Positions 32,593 through 46,018 are shown, counted from the first letter of the stretch. The stretch is DNA of 64,000 nucleotides from Volutella citrinella (GCA_034401135.1 JAWZSP010000002.1:1178001-1242000), one strand, 5' to 3'. Notes: generated from the sequence alone by a model not told the origin. Made by a program: numbers and translations.

Positions 32593-34624
32593 TTAGCCGC
32601 CACTCTGCCCAGCTTCCCGTAGTTTCTCAAACGGACTTGGGTGATCGTTCTTGCCACTGTGGAGCGTCTCTCCCTCCATCCTTCGCTGAATTTCAAATCG
32701 GCCATCCTTGCCCCAATAGCCTGCCTTTTCTGCTCCCTTGACACAGCCTTCGGTGACCAGCACATATGGCATGGGTGCGTCAAACATCGGCTCCGCAAGA
32801 ACCCTCTCCATCTCCATCTTCAGCCCTCGGGCACCTGTCTCTGCCGCAGCAGCCCGCTCAGCGATTGCGTACAGGGCCTTCTCGGTAAAGTAAAGTCGAG
32901 ATGGGTATGTCTCAAACAGAGCAGTATATTGGGCCACCAGACTGTTTCTTGGCTCGGTAAGGATACGGAATAAATCATCCTTGGATAGCGGGCTCAGCGC
33001 GCAGATGTTATGTAACCGACCGATGAGCTCAGGAATAAAGCCGAAACTTTGCAGGTCGGCCGGTGTAGCCAGATCGAGAGGAGTAAATACTGACGGTAAG
33101 TGAGTATTGTGGTGAGGCAGGTGCTTGTACGACTCTTCAGGAAGTACGTGCTTATTGCCGGAAATGGATGATCTGGAGCGAAGCTCTCCCCCAAAACCCA
33201 TAGTGGGCTTGGCCACACGTTTGATAATGGTTTTGTCAAGGCCTACAAAGGCCCCGCAAAAGACAAAGAGGATGTTGGTGGTATCGATGGTGTACTGATC
33301 GACCTTTCCAGCTGGCGGGGCGGCCTGTGGCGACGAGGATGATCCCGTACCGTTATAATTTGTTGTAATCGGGGGGGTTGACCTGGACGAGCGGTTGTCT
33401 TTGACATTGACTGTGACTTTGGTGCCTTCAACTAGCTTCAACAGTGCCTGCTGAACGCCCTCGCCACCGACATCGCGGCCGGTTTGTGTCTCTCGCCTCG
33501 CAATCTTGTCAAACTCGTCTAGTACGACGATGCCGTGCTCGGCGGCTTTGATGTCATAATTCGCCTCGATGAGTAGCCGCTCGATGCAAGTCTCGACGTC
33601 CTGGCCGATGTATCCAGCCTGTGTGAACGAGTTGCAGTCGCAAATAGTGAACGGGACATTGATCTTCTTGCTGAGTGTCCTATGGCGTGTTAGTGGCAAG
33701 CCTGGAATCGACGGGTTATAGGACATACTCCAAGATATAGGTCTTCCCTACTCCCGTCGGCCCAAGCAGCAAGAGGTTGCTCTTATCTATCTTGACGGGT
33801 TCCTGAACAGATGGATCCTCTGCGCGATAGAGATGATCTACTGGGTCCTCTTCTGGATCGAGACTATCGTACAAATGCTGCAGCGATTCATTATGACCAG
33901 GAAACTCGTCTTGGGCTTTATCAGCGTTGAGGCGATTAGGCATAGAGGCATGCGGCCGCTGACCTTCAACCGGGTGCATCTCCCGGCGCTTCTGATGCAG
34001 CTCACGATCCCTCGCGAACTTCTGGCGCATCATCTTCTCATGTCTATTCCGCTCCTCGTGCTCATGTTGGCGCCGTCGTCGAAGATTCTGGTAGTGGTTG
34101 AAAATGGTGGAGCAGATGGTCTTCTTGGCTCGTTCTTGACCCACGACGTAATCGTCAACTCGCTTCTTCAGGTCGCGCGGGTAGAACTGTGGCACGCCGA
34201 AGTTGGACTTGTTGAACATAGGCCCTCGCCCTGTATCGACTGTCGGATCATATGTTCCCGTGAACCCGGCATTGAAGTCGGCCGATCTTTTTGCGGCGGC
34301 TAGAGGCCGGAAGGTGGATAGGCACCGATGGCATACCGTTGAAGGACGAAGGAGCGGTCGGGGAGAGGGTCGAGGCAGCAGGAGTAGGCCGCGTCGGGCA
34401 GGGCGAAGGACCCTAGTAGAGGGAGGCATTATTTCGCCAGACTTAATTACATGCTCTGGGAGTACGTTTGAGCGGGCGACGCCTCGGGGCACGCGAGCAA
34501 TGATGCGAGGTGGAAGAATGCGGGGGAAGGGCGCTGTTCGGTTTGTTGCGGCTACACTGGGGTGGGAGCCGACGGAGGAGCTGTTCGTAGGGCGCAGAAC
34601 AGAAGGAGGCTGAAACCACGGCAT
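32593..34624 (-). CDS. MCX1: Mitochondrial ClpX-type AAA+ unfoldase
   Basis: Exon 1 34624-33729 and exon 2 33679-32593, with a 49-nt intron (GTATGT...CTAAC...CATAG) just after the P-loop; 660 residues. An in-frame ATG at 34429 would begin MPPSTRVLRPARRGLLLL, a good mitochondrial presequence, and may be the true start. Motifs in order: DDYVVGQERAKKTI, Walker A LGPTGVGKT, the pore-side TQAGYIGQDVE, Walker B IVVLDEFDKIAR, FGFIPELIGR with the sensor region, and ETGARGLKMEMERV with the arginine sensor of ClpX. A Ser/Pro insertion (~30 residues) lies between Walker B and sensor 1. The bacterial N-terminal zinc domain is absent, as in yeast Mcx1. Its role is protein unfolding in the matrix. Confidence 0.93.
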
Positions 34625-35475
34625 CTAGGCTGCTCTGAACCCAAGCTGCTCTGGTCCTAAACAATCCCTAATGCCAACTGTGAAGAACAAATGGGTTGAA
34701 GAGGAAGTGGCTGAAGGTTGCAATGGGTGTTAGACGGTCAGGTGAAGCAGCGGCCGCCGCTATCGGTGAGATCTACCCAGGCGCTGCTGAGGAAGCACTA
34801 AGATAAAGAGCTACCCCATCTTGCCCATGTACTGGTACCTCCACCAAAGACACCAAGGCTACAGGGACACGCTTAGCCGCCTGGGGGGATATTTTACACG
34901 TCGGATTTGACGGCCTGGGAAGCCGACAAGAACAGGCAATCCCAACTGCCGGAAGAGTGGCATCAATTGGCTGTGGTGCAGTCTTCGGTCCCAACGTTCT
35001 GAAGTGGCGAAAGTCGCCTGCGTGTAGCACAGTGCCCAACATGCGCCTGGACTGGAAAGGAAAGAGCTAATGTACGTACCTCTTCGGTTGCATGTGGAAA
35101 GGCGCCATACTCGACGTCATCTTGACTTATCGATAAAGCTGGAGGCGCTGGTCGCTGTGCGCAACAAGTTAGGAAGCAAACCGTTGAGATAGCTGGCTAG
35201 AGCTGGCACACCCTCTCCGTCTTCCTCCTTGCACCCACCTCAACGCCCCTTTTCGGATCAGAAAATCCTTCAATCTTGACCATTCCAGCGTCCCTCGACT
35301 AATTTCTGCTGCGTTTCTTCGTGACCCTCATTTGTGGTCTGGACCAAGGCGCTCCGCTCATAGTGTCTCACTGGGCTTGGTGCTTGCCTGAAGCTCACGA
35401 CACCAATAACAGCTACCCCGCCCACACTCTCGCTTCATCTCCTCTCGCCACATTTCTCTTCGGCCCAGGCTTACA
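34625..35475. promoter_or_regulatory. Divergent promoter region, MCX1 / glycogen branching enzyme
   Basis: About 850 bp between divergent genes. No supported coding sequence. Confidence 0.45.
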
Positions 35476-37947
35476 ATGGCGGCAATTGCTGAAGGATCTT
35501 CCAATTCCCTTGACCCTCGCTATGGCGGTGCTGCTGGTGATATCCCCAACGATGGCACCGGTCAGTGAAGAGCACCAGTACTGATGATCTGATATCGAGG
35601 CGAGCTAACATTGCTTAGGTGTTGTCAAGTTGGACCCGTGGCTGTCCCCCTTTAGCGATGCGCTGAAAAGGCGATACGCAAAGGCGCAGGAATGGATTAA
35701 ATCCATCAATGATGCGGAAGGCGGCCTCGAAAACTTCAGCAGAGTATGAATTTTGCCCTCATGTCGCTGAATGATCTGCTAAACAGTGACCAGGGTTTTC
35801 AAAAGTTCGGATTCAATGTGGACGACAAGAACAACATCACGTATCGAGAGTGGGCGCCCAACGCCAAGGAGGCCTACCTAGTCGGAGACTTTAGTAAGAC
35901 GGCTTGGTCTTGCGTCCGAAATCATGCTAACAGAAGGCCAGACGACTGGAACCCGACCTCTCATCCCATGAAGAAGAACGACTTTGGTGTCTTTGAAATC
36001 ATCATTCCTGCCAAGGACGGCCACGCGGGCATCCCGCACAACTCCAAGCTCAAGGTGGGTAACGCCGATGCGACACATTATTTCCATCGCTGACGGACTC
36101 AGATCGCCCTCATCTTGCCTTCTGGTGAGCGCATCGACCGGCTTCCCGCTTGGATCAAATATGTCACCCAAGAGCTCTCTGTGTCCCCAGCCTATGACGC
36201 AAGATTCTGGAACCCGCCCGCTTCAGAGAAGTACCAATTCAAGCATAAGCGACCGGCAAAGCCCCAGAGCGCACGAGTATACGAAGCACATGTCGGAATC
36301 TCGACACCGGATCAGCGAGTTGCTACGTACAAGGAGTTTACCAAGAATATGTTGCCGCGGATCAAAGACTTGGGCTATAACGTGATTCAATTGATGGCAG
36401 TCATGGAGCACGCCTACTATGCCAGCTTTGGGTACCAGGTCAACAACTTTTTCGCTGCGAGCAGCCGCTATGGACCTCCAGAGGACCTCAAGGAACTAAT
36501 TGACACGGCGCATAGCCTTGGTATAGTTGTGCTTCTGGATGTCGTCCACAGCCATGCTTCCAAGAACGTCCTTGACGGCCTCAACGAATTTGATGGCACC
36601 GATCACCAGTACTTCCATGGCGGCGGCAAAGGAATCCACGACCAATGGGATAGCCGACTCTTCAACTATGGACACCATGAAGTGCTCAGGTTCTTGTTGA
36701 GCAACCTGCGATTCTGGATGGATGAGTACCAGTTTGATGGCTTCAGATTTGATGGAGTCACCAGCATGCTCTACATTCACCACGGGATGGGAACGTGAGT
36801 TAGGCCCGCTTCCTCAACAACGAGTCTTACTGACGTTTACAGCGGGTTTTCTGGAGGCTATCATGAGTACTTTGGCTCTGAAGTGGACGAAGAAGCTGTT
36901 GTCTACCTCATGCTGGCCAACGAAATGCTCCACGAGCTTTACCCTGATTGCATCTCCATTGCTGAAGATGTGTCTGGCATGCCAGCTCTGTGCCTGCCGC
37001 TATCCCTTGGTGGTGTTGGGTTCGATTATCGTCTAGCAATGGCAATCCCTGACATGTGGATCAAGATCCTCAAGGAGCAGAAGGATGAAGACTGGGATAT
37101 TGGCAGTATTTGCCATACATTGACAAACCGCCGCCATGGCGAAAAGACGATCGCCTACTGCGAGAGTCATGACCAAGCGTTAGCCCCCCTGAAAACAACC
37201 TGGCGATTTTTATAACTAACATGTCTTAGGTTGGTGGGAGATAAGACGTTGATGATGCATCTCTGTGATGCTGAGATGTATACCCACATGTCCACACTTT
37301 CGCCACTGACTGGGGTCATCTCTCGTGGTATGGCACTTCACAAGATGATCCGGCTTCTGACCCACGGCTTGGGAGGCGAGGGCTACCTTAACTTTGAAGG
37401 AAACGAGTTTGGTCACCCCGAGTGGCTTGATTTCCCGCGAGAAGGAAACAACAACTCCTTCTGGTATGCCCGACGCCAACTGAACCTTACTGAGGACGGA
37501 CTGCTGCGCTACAAGGATCTGAATCACTTCGACCGCTTGATGAACAACACCGAGGCCAAGTATGGATGGCTGCACGCTCCCCAGGCTTACATCTCGCTGA
37601 AGCACGAGGGTGACAAGGTGATTGTATTCGAGCGTGCCGGCCTGGTTTTCATCTTCAACTTCCACCCATCGGAGAGCTTCAGCGACTACCGCATTGGGAT
37701 TGATGTGGCCGGAACCTATCGCATCGTGCTGAACACTGACCACAAGGATGTGGGTGGTTTCAATCGAATTGACGAAGGCACGAGGTTCTTCACAACCCCG
37801 ATGGAGTGGAACAACAGAAAGAATTGGACCCATATCTACATTCCGTCTCGAACGGCTTTGGTGAGTACCCAAGTGTTATGGCTGTGCTAAGTGCTAACCA
37901 TGAGGCAGGTTCTGGCTCTCGAATCGACAGTCTCTCAGCAGTCTTGA
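35476..37947 (+). CDS. GLC3: 1,4-alpha-glucan (glycogen) branching enzyme
   Basis: Eight exons: 35476-35560, 35619-35743, 35794-35893, 35942-36054, 36103-36794, 36843-37178, 37230-37860 and 37909-37947; 706 residues, normal for the family. The enzyme moves alpha-1,4 glucan segments to alpha-1,6 branch points in cytosolic glycogen. An N-terminal CBM48 region is visible ([11 protein letters not shown]...[21 protein letters not shown]). The GH13 catalytic domain has [20 protein letters not shown], the nucleophile segment [11 protein letters not shown], the acid segment [10 protein letters not shown] and YCESHDQAL. The C-terminal beta domain ends [13 protein letters not shown]. Introns are short with clear CTAAC sites; the third uses the AG after GGC, which restores GDFNDWNP. 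It is divergent from MCX1. Confidence 0.95.
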
Positions 37948-39766
37948 TCCTTTGTCGTGGTTGACACATGTAGAGGGAGGGGGTATTTGAGAATTGATAA
38001 TACGGTGAGGGAAATGGGAGGACAAGATTGACACAGTTTTGGAAGGCAGAGGAACACATAATTATACTGGTTTGCTAGAAACATGAGTGATGTATTTACA
38101 ATTGGCTCTTCATCGTCCATGCGGCGCATTGTTCAATAATTATTCCGACACCAATGCCTCACCTGTGTCTAGTGCACCTACAGCAGATCACCACCACGGC
38201 GAAGTAATAGTGAAGGCGATGCCTCGGCTTTCGGCTCGGACATCGGAGGTTGGTATTTAGTCAAAATCCCATGTGCGACGCCCAATGCTCAATCCAAGGG
38301 ATCTGGGGGACTCAAACAAAGGATAGAATATAATCTTTTCACGTTCAATTGCCAACAGGGGAATTGCCAGATGTTCGAGTTGTTGCGGATTGTAAGAAAA
38401 TAATAAGCTCATCAGAATCTGGTCCCCCCATATCTGAGGCGGCGAGCTTGGAGCTAGATGCGGGAGAACGGAATCTGCTCAAGGGCGGCCGGGACCAAGA
38501 ACCGACCCTAAAAAGAACAATTGGCAAATCCCAGAGCAAGCCGAATGTGTGGAGCCGCCCGGGCGAGCCAGCAAAGCTCCTGACTTGTCCAGAACTCAGA
38601 TGCTACCCCCAGTTGCAGCCGGGGATTCCAGCAACCCACGGTTACCCACTGAGCAATTGCGCGGTTTAATTGGCTGCATGTGGGTCACCGGCTCCAATTA
38701 GCCAATCTCAGGGCGACGCGGAGCGCATGGCACTTGGCTGTGGCAGATCTGGCGCCGGTCCCCCAACCCGAGCGGCTGGGCAAAGCAGAGGGAGCATGAG
38801 GGAGATGTTGAGCATGACTGAGGGAATGAATCAACATTGCCCTTCATGCGGCAATGCAGAAGACGAACATTCTATCACGGTATGCTTCCTTCCAATGGCC
38901 TCGGGTCTACTTGCTTCTCGTTTTTCAATGGTGGAACCAAAATCCTTAGCATTGGAGCGGTCGGCTGGCCCAGCGGATTGGTTTCGCTCGGGATTGTGAA
39001 TGACGGAGACACGGCCCCCTGACCTTGATGAGTGTACAGTGCTGGACACAGTCCGGGGACCGTGGGGGCGCTGGGACACATTGCCCAGCACCCTTTTCCC
39101 TGACCTTCCTGTCTTCTCCGTCGGCTCTCACTTCCTCAAGCGCCCAATGCTACTTTCCCCGCTTCTGTTTGCTGGTGCCGCAGCTGAGCAGCCGTGTTTT
39201 GATGTCAGGCAGGACACCCATTGAAACTGCTTGCGTGACGCCTCTGGACTTCTGCCATTGTATCCATACCTTGCTCTGCCACCACTGCTACCACCTGCCA
39301 CTGCGTATTGCTGCCCCTTAATTGCGTGCTGCTGGCCGCTCTGTGCTACGTCTGCTGCGCTGGCCAATTGACTCAGCTTCCCGAGCTGGTCGGGAGTGCA
39401 CTGCTCTGCTTTCTGCAACTCTGTTCCAAACGTTGGCAGCCTCAGGCTTCACCCAGAATCCACCGTCCCTGTTGCTCCGCTGTCCTCTCCGCACTGGCCG
39501 CTCCTGCTGCCACACTGCGCACTGGCAAGGCAACCGCCCTGTCGCGAATAATCCCGCCGCAACAACCCGGTAAATTGCCGGCATCGCAGCTTTCCCCGGT
39601 GGAGAAGCCTGCAATTTCAGGCTAGCGCCACACGTGACCCCAGCGAAAGCTCTAACCGACGAAGTCGTCCTCCCGAGCAAAACTGCTCACTCCGTAAAAG
39701 TTCTCCCTCAGCTTCAACCAACCTCTCTCCACTCCCATCTCAGATCGCTCTTTGTCATCTGGCAAG
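37948..39766. other. Intergenic, between branching enzyme and ATP2
   Basis: About 1.8 kb without a supported gene. The ~250 bp before 39767 is the ATP2 promoter region. Short open frames around 38349-38669 and 38670-38999 have no domain features and mostly lack convincing starts. Confidence 0.4.
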
Positions 39767-41869
<2,103 letters not shown>

Positions 41870-42267
41870 GTGGTTTGAGCCGAATAATTTCCGGGAGCCG
41901 GGAGAGAGATGGGCCTGTGTATAGAGAAGAGGAACAGGGGCCAGGGAGGTTTCATAAGCTCCACCAAGTCTCTTTTGTGAGCTGTGTACCAAGAAATCAA
42001 CAAAATTCCTCTTGTAGCCATAACTAGCTTTCCTTTTATCTCGTGATTGACCTTGCCCACTGTCATACCGTACTGCTCTATGAATTGTTGGAAGATTGAT
42101 TGACATCAACTACCTGGCGACGAGCAGTCTATCCTTCTGTATTCATCTGGCGTGCAGAGAGTCTCCTGCTGCTCTCCGTATCTCGCAGAGTACCCACAAG
42201 GATGCTCCAATACTAGCAGTGCTTTAACTGTAATTCAGCCTTACTACTAGGAAATCTGTAAAACTGT
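41870..42267. other. ATP2 3' flank
   Basis: 3' flanking DNA, AT-rich. It marks the left edge of the repeat-rich island. No gene is seen. Confidence 0.4.
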
Positions 42268-42309
42268 TTAGGGATAGATATATTTAGGTACGGATTAGGC
42301 ACGTATAGT
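42268..42309 (+). repeat. Single copy of the 43-bp island repeat
   Basis: Shares GATATATTTAGGT, CGGATTAGGCACGTATAG and surrounding bases with the tandem units at 42651-42779. It is the leftmost copy. Confidence 0.75.
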
Positions 42310-42650
42310 TTGTTGGTGAAAATGACAGGCCCAAACAAACACCAACAATTGTCAGTGTCCCCTGCAGAAACCTGCCGTAGGGTAACCGGCCTTGGGAAAA
42401 AGGCGAAAGGTTGCGTGACCTCCAGCAAGAGAACCTCGCAAAATGAACAAAATCTGAATTGACCATCAGTCTGATCAGACAGAAAGAAAGGAGTCCCTGA
42501 ACAAGAAAAGATTGAAGAAGGGGAAAGATTCTTGTTGATCTAAAGCACTGAGCGAACCCGTCCCTTTTAAGCTACCGACCCAAACGCCCCAACTACCAAT
42601 CCGGCCCGACCACCAAATGCCGCCAATGTGATCCAGCTGCCACACAACAG

Positions 42651-42779
42651 TATCAGGTTTAGATATATTTAGGTGCGGATTAGGCACGTATAGTATCAGG
42701 TTTAGATATATTTGGGTGCGGATTAGGCATGTATAATATCAGGTTTAGATATATTTCGCTGCAGGTTAGGCAAGTATAG
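42651..42779 (+). repeat. Three tandem 43-bp units
   Basis: Units at 42651-42693, 42694-42736 and 42737-42779, each starting TATCAGGTTTAGATATATTT and ending GTATAG or GTATAA. Period is exactly 43 bp. Unit 3 differs most (CGCTGCAGGTTAGGCAAG) and is the version found inverted at 45554. They lie upstream of the coiled-coil pseudogene's 3' end. Confidence 0.9.
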
Positions 42780-42867
42780 TATGATGTTGGGTTTGTATTT
42801 GTGGCCCGTACGTTGTCTCAACTCTTCTACACTGCTATCCAACCAAGAGTAGCCTCGAGTGGTTTTT

Positions 42868-42935
42868 CATTCAGGACTACAGCTAAGTGTAACGACCTAG
42901 AAGTCTATGGGTATTCCTTCCATTCAACCGGCACC
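42868..42935. repeat. 68-bp island border block, left copy
   Basis: Matches 47727-47794 in the same orientation with one mismatch (TCTATGG versus TCCATGG). Both copies follow 43-bp repeat units. On the minus strand the block encodes the shared peptide PVEWKEYP, so the apparent C-terminus of the neighbouring frame belongs to the repeat. Confidence 0.85.
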
Positions 42936-43325
42936 TTGCTGACTGTGTCTTTGCACTCGAGCAGGCCCTGACTAAGCTCCTTGACCTGCTTTTGGAGCTT
43001 AGCAATGGCCTCGGACTTGTCGGCTTTGTTGACTGCTGTATCGACTGCTTTATTGACTCTTTCAATTGTCTGGTTGGTTTTCTTAATCGCCTCGTTGATG
43101 CCAGTGAACCTTTCCTTGAGCCTATCGTTCAGCTTGTCCATCACATTACGCATGCCATTGACCTTGTCGCTGAGCGCGTTAACGTTGTCCTTCAGGCTGA
43201 CAGTCGCCGGACTCGGACTCCTCTCCCGTACGCTCTTTCGATTCTTCAACAGTCTTCTTCAGCTCGTTCAATCCTTCAAAGGCCTGCGCAGCAAGTGCTA
43301 AGGCGGCGTTAGAAGTGTCGGGCAT
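42905..43325 (-). pseudogene. Coiled-coil protein gene, apparently frameshifted
   Basis: An ATG at 43325 starts MPDTSNAALALAAQAFEGLNE and runs ~49 codons in one frame to a stop at 43179. Protein-like sequence continues in the next frame from about 43240 to the stop at 42905-42907 (SLKDNVNALSDKV, DKLNDRLKERF, ESINEAIKK-like heptads, AKLQKQVKELSQG). The ~110-residue second part has clear heptad spacing and is a long coiled coil. No intron of workable size joins the two frames, so a +1 shift is the simplest reading. The last residues come from the 68-bp repeat block. Function unknown. Confidence 0.5.
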
Positions 43326-43566
43326 GTCGGATGGAGCAAGATGTGTTGCGAGGTGCGGCGGCATGAAATGCCCCTTTGGGTGGCAGGCCGGCGGCACCGC
43401 GCGCCGGCGAGAGCTGCCCAAAGCGAACAATGGGTTCCACGTGACTAAGCCACCGAGCGTGCCCGTATTTGAGGCATGCGAGCTTCGCAGCCCCTTATTG
43501 ATAGGAACACGGCTCTTATTACCTTTCTCAATGTGTATGCGTGTGACCCACCTTCACCTGCATTTA

Positions 43567-44102
43567 TTAGATAGCCAGCACAGTTGCATGGTCGGGGAGC
43601 TTTTGTCTCCAGGTCTCAGGCCGACCCTGCACGATGTGGACGGAGTTGTCGAGAAAGCAGATTACAGCCTCTTTACTGCTAGCTTTGATCGAGCGGACGA
43701 TGTGTACATCTGACAGCGTCTTGGCTTTCGAGCCTGTCTTGTGCTCGAGGTCGTCGTAGATTGCTCCGAGATGTATGTTGATTTCGTTGAAGAGACTGGC
43801 GAGGGGGTGACTGGGGCCGAAAGGCATTCCGCTCTCCTCTGCCCAGCGGTCGAATTCGCGGCGGCAGCATTCAATCGCCTGTTGCCGGCTCCACGTCTTC
43901 GGGCCATTCTAATAGCCAGCATAGTGGCATGGTCGGGGAGCGATGGTCTCGTGATCTCCTCCTCGCGTCGTTCCTCCCTCGCCTTAGGCGCTGGGGCCGC
44001 GTTGGTTAGGCCGGCGGTCTTGCGTGCCGGGAAGGGTTCGTTGCTTGCGCTTCCAGCCCCCCCCTCAGGGCGCAGTGTTCCTGTCGGTTCGGATCCAGCC
44101 AT
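43567..44102 (-). pseudogene. Island gene family, copy 1 (frame-disrupted)
   Basis: An ATG at 44102 opens MAGSEPTGTLRPEGG..., 146 codons to 43662. The first ~60 residues (NEPFPARKTAGLTNAAPAPKARE) resemble residues ~120-150 of the copy at 46001-46777. After about 43905 the protein-like frame changes: GPKTWSRQQAIECCRREFDRWAEESG, EINIHLGAIYDDLEHKTGSK and DVHIVRSIKASSKEAVICF continue to 43567. A 5' UTR intron with GTAAGC donor and CTCTACCAG acceptor at 44181-44127 matches the other copies. The 32-bp CTAATAGCCAGC... module appears at the frame change (43909-43940) and again at 43567-43599. Confidence 0.5.
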
Positions 44103-44337
44103 TTCCGCGTTGCGTGCGCTGAAACGCTGGTAGAGATATGTTAGATTCAAGGGCGCAAGTATAGATTTGATGGTGGCTTACGTAGAATAGGTGAGATAAT
44201 ATGGGAAGTGGTCGCGAGCGGCTGTGAGAGTGATGTTGCGGCGCCGAATATAAAGGCGCAAGTTTAGAGAACCAAGCCCCTAAGGTCCTATCTTATTAAC
44301 ATCCTTTGTCTGATAAAGACAATTGCATAAAAGTGTG

Positions 44338-44490
44338 GCTGGGTGCTACGGCACTTATTAACATGCGTCAGTCTCTAAGTTTGCTATCCATTATGAGACC
44401 ACTTACTAATAATATAGCTCTATGCGACTCTATGGGACGAATCAAGGCCAGCGGCGCGTGAGTTTATTGATTGATATCAAGGAGGTTGGT
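44338..44490. repeat. Direct repeat A of the 300-bp-period pair
   Basis: About 153 bp that recur at 44638-44794 with scattered substitutions and a 4-bp TA expansion. Both contain GCGTCAGTC, ACCACTTACTAATAATATA and AAGGCCAGCGGCGCGTGAG. The repeat carries the 3' end of island gene copy 2 (44464-44598). Confidence 0.85.
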
Positions 44491-44598
44491 GTGTTCGATC
44501 GCGTGCTCCCAGGTCCACGTCTTCAGGCCGCCGGCAGGATCTCCGGCAAACCTGAATTCGATAAAGGTTTCGGCACCGTACTCTTCGGATTCAGCCAT
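44464..44598 (-). CDS. Island gene family, copy 2 (short)
   Basis: An ATG at 44598 opens 44 codons: MAESEEYGAETFIEF, RFAGDPAGGLKTWTW, EHAIEHTNLLDINQ. AETFIEFRFAGDPAGG parallels AETYGEFRVGGKPASG near the end of the 46001-46777 product, and GLKTWTWEHAIE parallels GPKTWSRQQAIE in copy 1. It is therefore a short member or internally deleted fragment joining the family's start to its C-terminal segment. Whether it is translated is unknown. Confidence 0.4.
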   Translation of the reverse strand: MAESEEYGAETFIEFRFAGDPAGGLKTWTWEHAIEHTNLLDINQ

Positions 44599-44637
44599 TT
44601 CCGTGTTGAGTGCGCGGAAACGCTGGTAGGGACGGTA

Positions 44638-44794
44638 GCTGGGTGCTACAGCACTTATTAATATGCGTCAGTCGTTGAGTTTGCTATCCATCATAAGACC
44701 ACTTACTAATAATATATATAGCTCCATGAGACTCCATGAGACGAATCAAGGCCAGCGGCGCGTGAGCTTACTGATTGACATCAAGGAGGTTGGT
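44638..44794. repeat. Direct repeat B of the 300-bp-period pair
   Basis: Second copy of the 44338-44490 segment, starting exactly 300 bp further on. It shows four extra bases in a TA run (AATATATATAGC) and several transitions. Confidence 0.85.
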
Positions 44795-45053
44795 CTGCCT
44801 CGGCGCGATTAATTGAGGTGTGTAGGAAGAAGGGTTGTGCGAGGGCGCGGCGGCGGGCGAAGGTGTTATTTATGCGTGCGTTGTGGCCAAGCCCGGCTGG
44901 CCGCAGCTGCTGGCAGCTGCGAAGCGTGGAGGTGAACACCTAGCTACTGCAAATAAATACGGGTCCCGCGCCCGCGCAAGCCGGCGCAGGGCCCAATACA
45001 GTCTTATCGATTAGATCATGCGATAAGCCGCCGCGCCGTGCAGGCCGACCGGG

Positions 45054-45459
45054 ACCCACTTTTATTTTCAGCAGCTATTCACAGCTCCGGCCGGCCTGGG
45101 TATAAAGAACGCCTTCGCCTGCCGCCGCGCCTCGCACAACCCTTCTTCCTACATACCTCAATCAATCACGCTGAGGTCGACCAGTTTTTCGCCTTCGTTT
45201 CTGGCCTTGCGCCTTTATTTCCGACCTTGCGCCTTTGTTTCCAACCTTGCGCCTTCGTTTCCAACCTTGCGCCTTTGTATTCGGCGCCGCGGCATCACTC
45301 TCACAGTTGCTCGCGACTGTTTTCCATATTATCCCACCTATCCTGCGTAAGCTACGATCCACGCTTGCGCCCTTGAATCTAACACACCTCTACCAGCGTT
45401 TCCGCGCACTTAACACGGAAATGGCTGAACCCGAAGAGTACAGTACCTTTCGGCCCTGA
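45054..45459 (+). pseudogene. Island gene family, plus-strand leader with truncated ORF
   Basis: A TATA box (TATAAAG, 45101-45107), a leader and a 5' UTR intron (45347-45396, GTAAGC...CTCTACCAG) precede an ATG at 45421 that yields only 12 codons (MAEPEEYSTFRP) before TGA at 45457-45459. MAEPEEY matches the MAESEEY start of copy 2. Downstream the similarity is lost and 43-bp repeat units begin at 45554. Nearly the same leader occurs inverted at 46938-47190, so this is a promoter-plus-start copy whose body has been lost. Confidence 0.5.
45191..45270 (+). repeat. Four 20-bp minisatellite units in the leader
   Basis: Four consecutive 20-bp units (GCCTTCGTTTCCAACCTTGC and variants) at 45191-45270. 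The inverted leader copy at 46938-47190 has about two units, so copy number differs between the paralogous leaders. Confidence 0.85.
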
Positions 45460-45553
45460 TCACCCCCTAGCGACCTGCCGCAACCACGACCCCCAAGGCT
45501 ACACCCAAGAAGAATAAGACCGTACAGGCCATAAGGATAAACCCAACCTCATA

Positions 45554-45620
45554 CTATACTTGCCTAACCTGCAGCGAAATACATCTAAACCTGATACTAT
45601 ACTTATCTAATCCGCAGCGG
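45554..45620 (-). repeat. Inverted 43-bp island repeat units
   Basis: Reverse complement of unit 3 at 42737-42779 (one mismatch in the first 43 bp), followed by a partial second unit. It sits where the plus-strand gene copy ends and the duplicated 3' segment at 45612 begins. Confidence 0.85.
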
Positions 45621-45754
45621 CAGCATCGGCGGTGTTGGGCGTGCCGGATGAACCATCCCCGAGAGGATCGAGGCAGTTTGTACAAGGCCGGCGGCGCCGC
45701 AGGTGGCCAGGTTTCCAGCGATGTTCTCGTCAACGGCATCCATACGGGTCGGCG
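45612..45754. repeat. Duplicated 3' coding segment, unit B
   Basis: About 143 bp similar to 45876-46018 in the same orientation, 264 bp apart. On the minus strand both encode versions of DPYSEIDENIAGNLA...DPLGDG.SGTPNTADAAA, but this unit carries frame-breaking differences just after DPYG. Confidence 0.75.
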
Positions 45755-45875
45755 AATCTAATAGCCAGCATAGTGGCATGGTCGGGGAGCCTGTGTCTCC
45801 AGGTTTCCAGCGATGGTCTTGTGGGCCTGCCGGGGCCTGCGGGGACTATTGTTTTTATCGCAAGGGAGGCCGTTT

Positions 45876-46018
45876 CAGCAGCGGCAGCGTCGGCGGTGTT
45901 GGGCGTGCCGGATGGGCCATCCCCGAGAGGATCAAGGCAGATCTGCAACAGGCCGGGGGCGCCGCATTTTGCCAAGTTTCCAGCGATGTTCTCATCGATT
46001 TCACTGTATGGGTCGGCC
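45876..46018. repeat. Duplicated 3' coding segment, unit A
   Basis: Partner of 45612-45754. It overlaps the stop of the 46001-46777 frame and holds the alternative frame that continues as ADPYSEIDENIAGNLAK on the minus strand. Confidence 0.75.

Noticed and set aside
42651..42779. CRISPR-like array
   Set aside because: Units are head-to-tail without spacers and the genome is eukaryotic.
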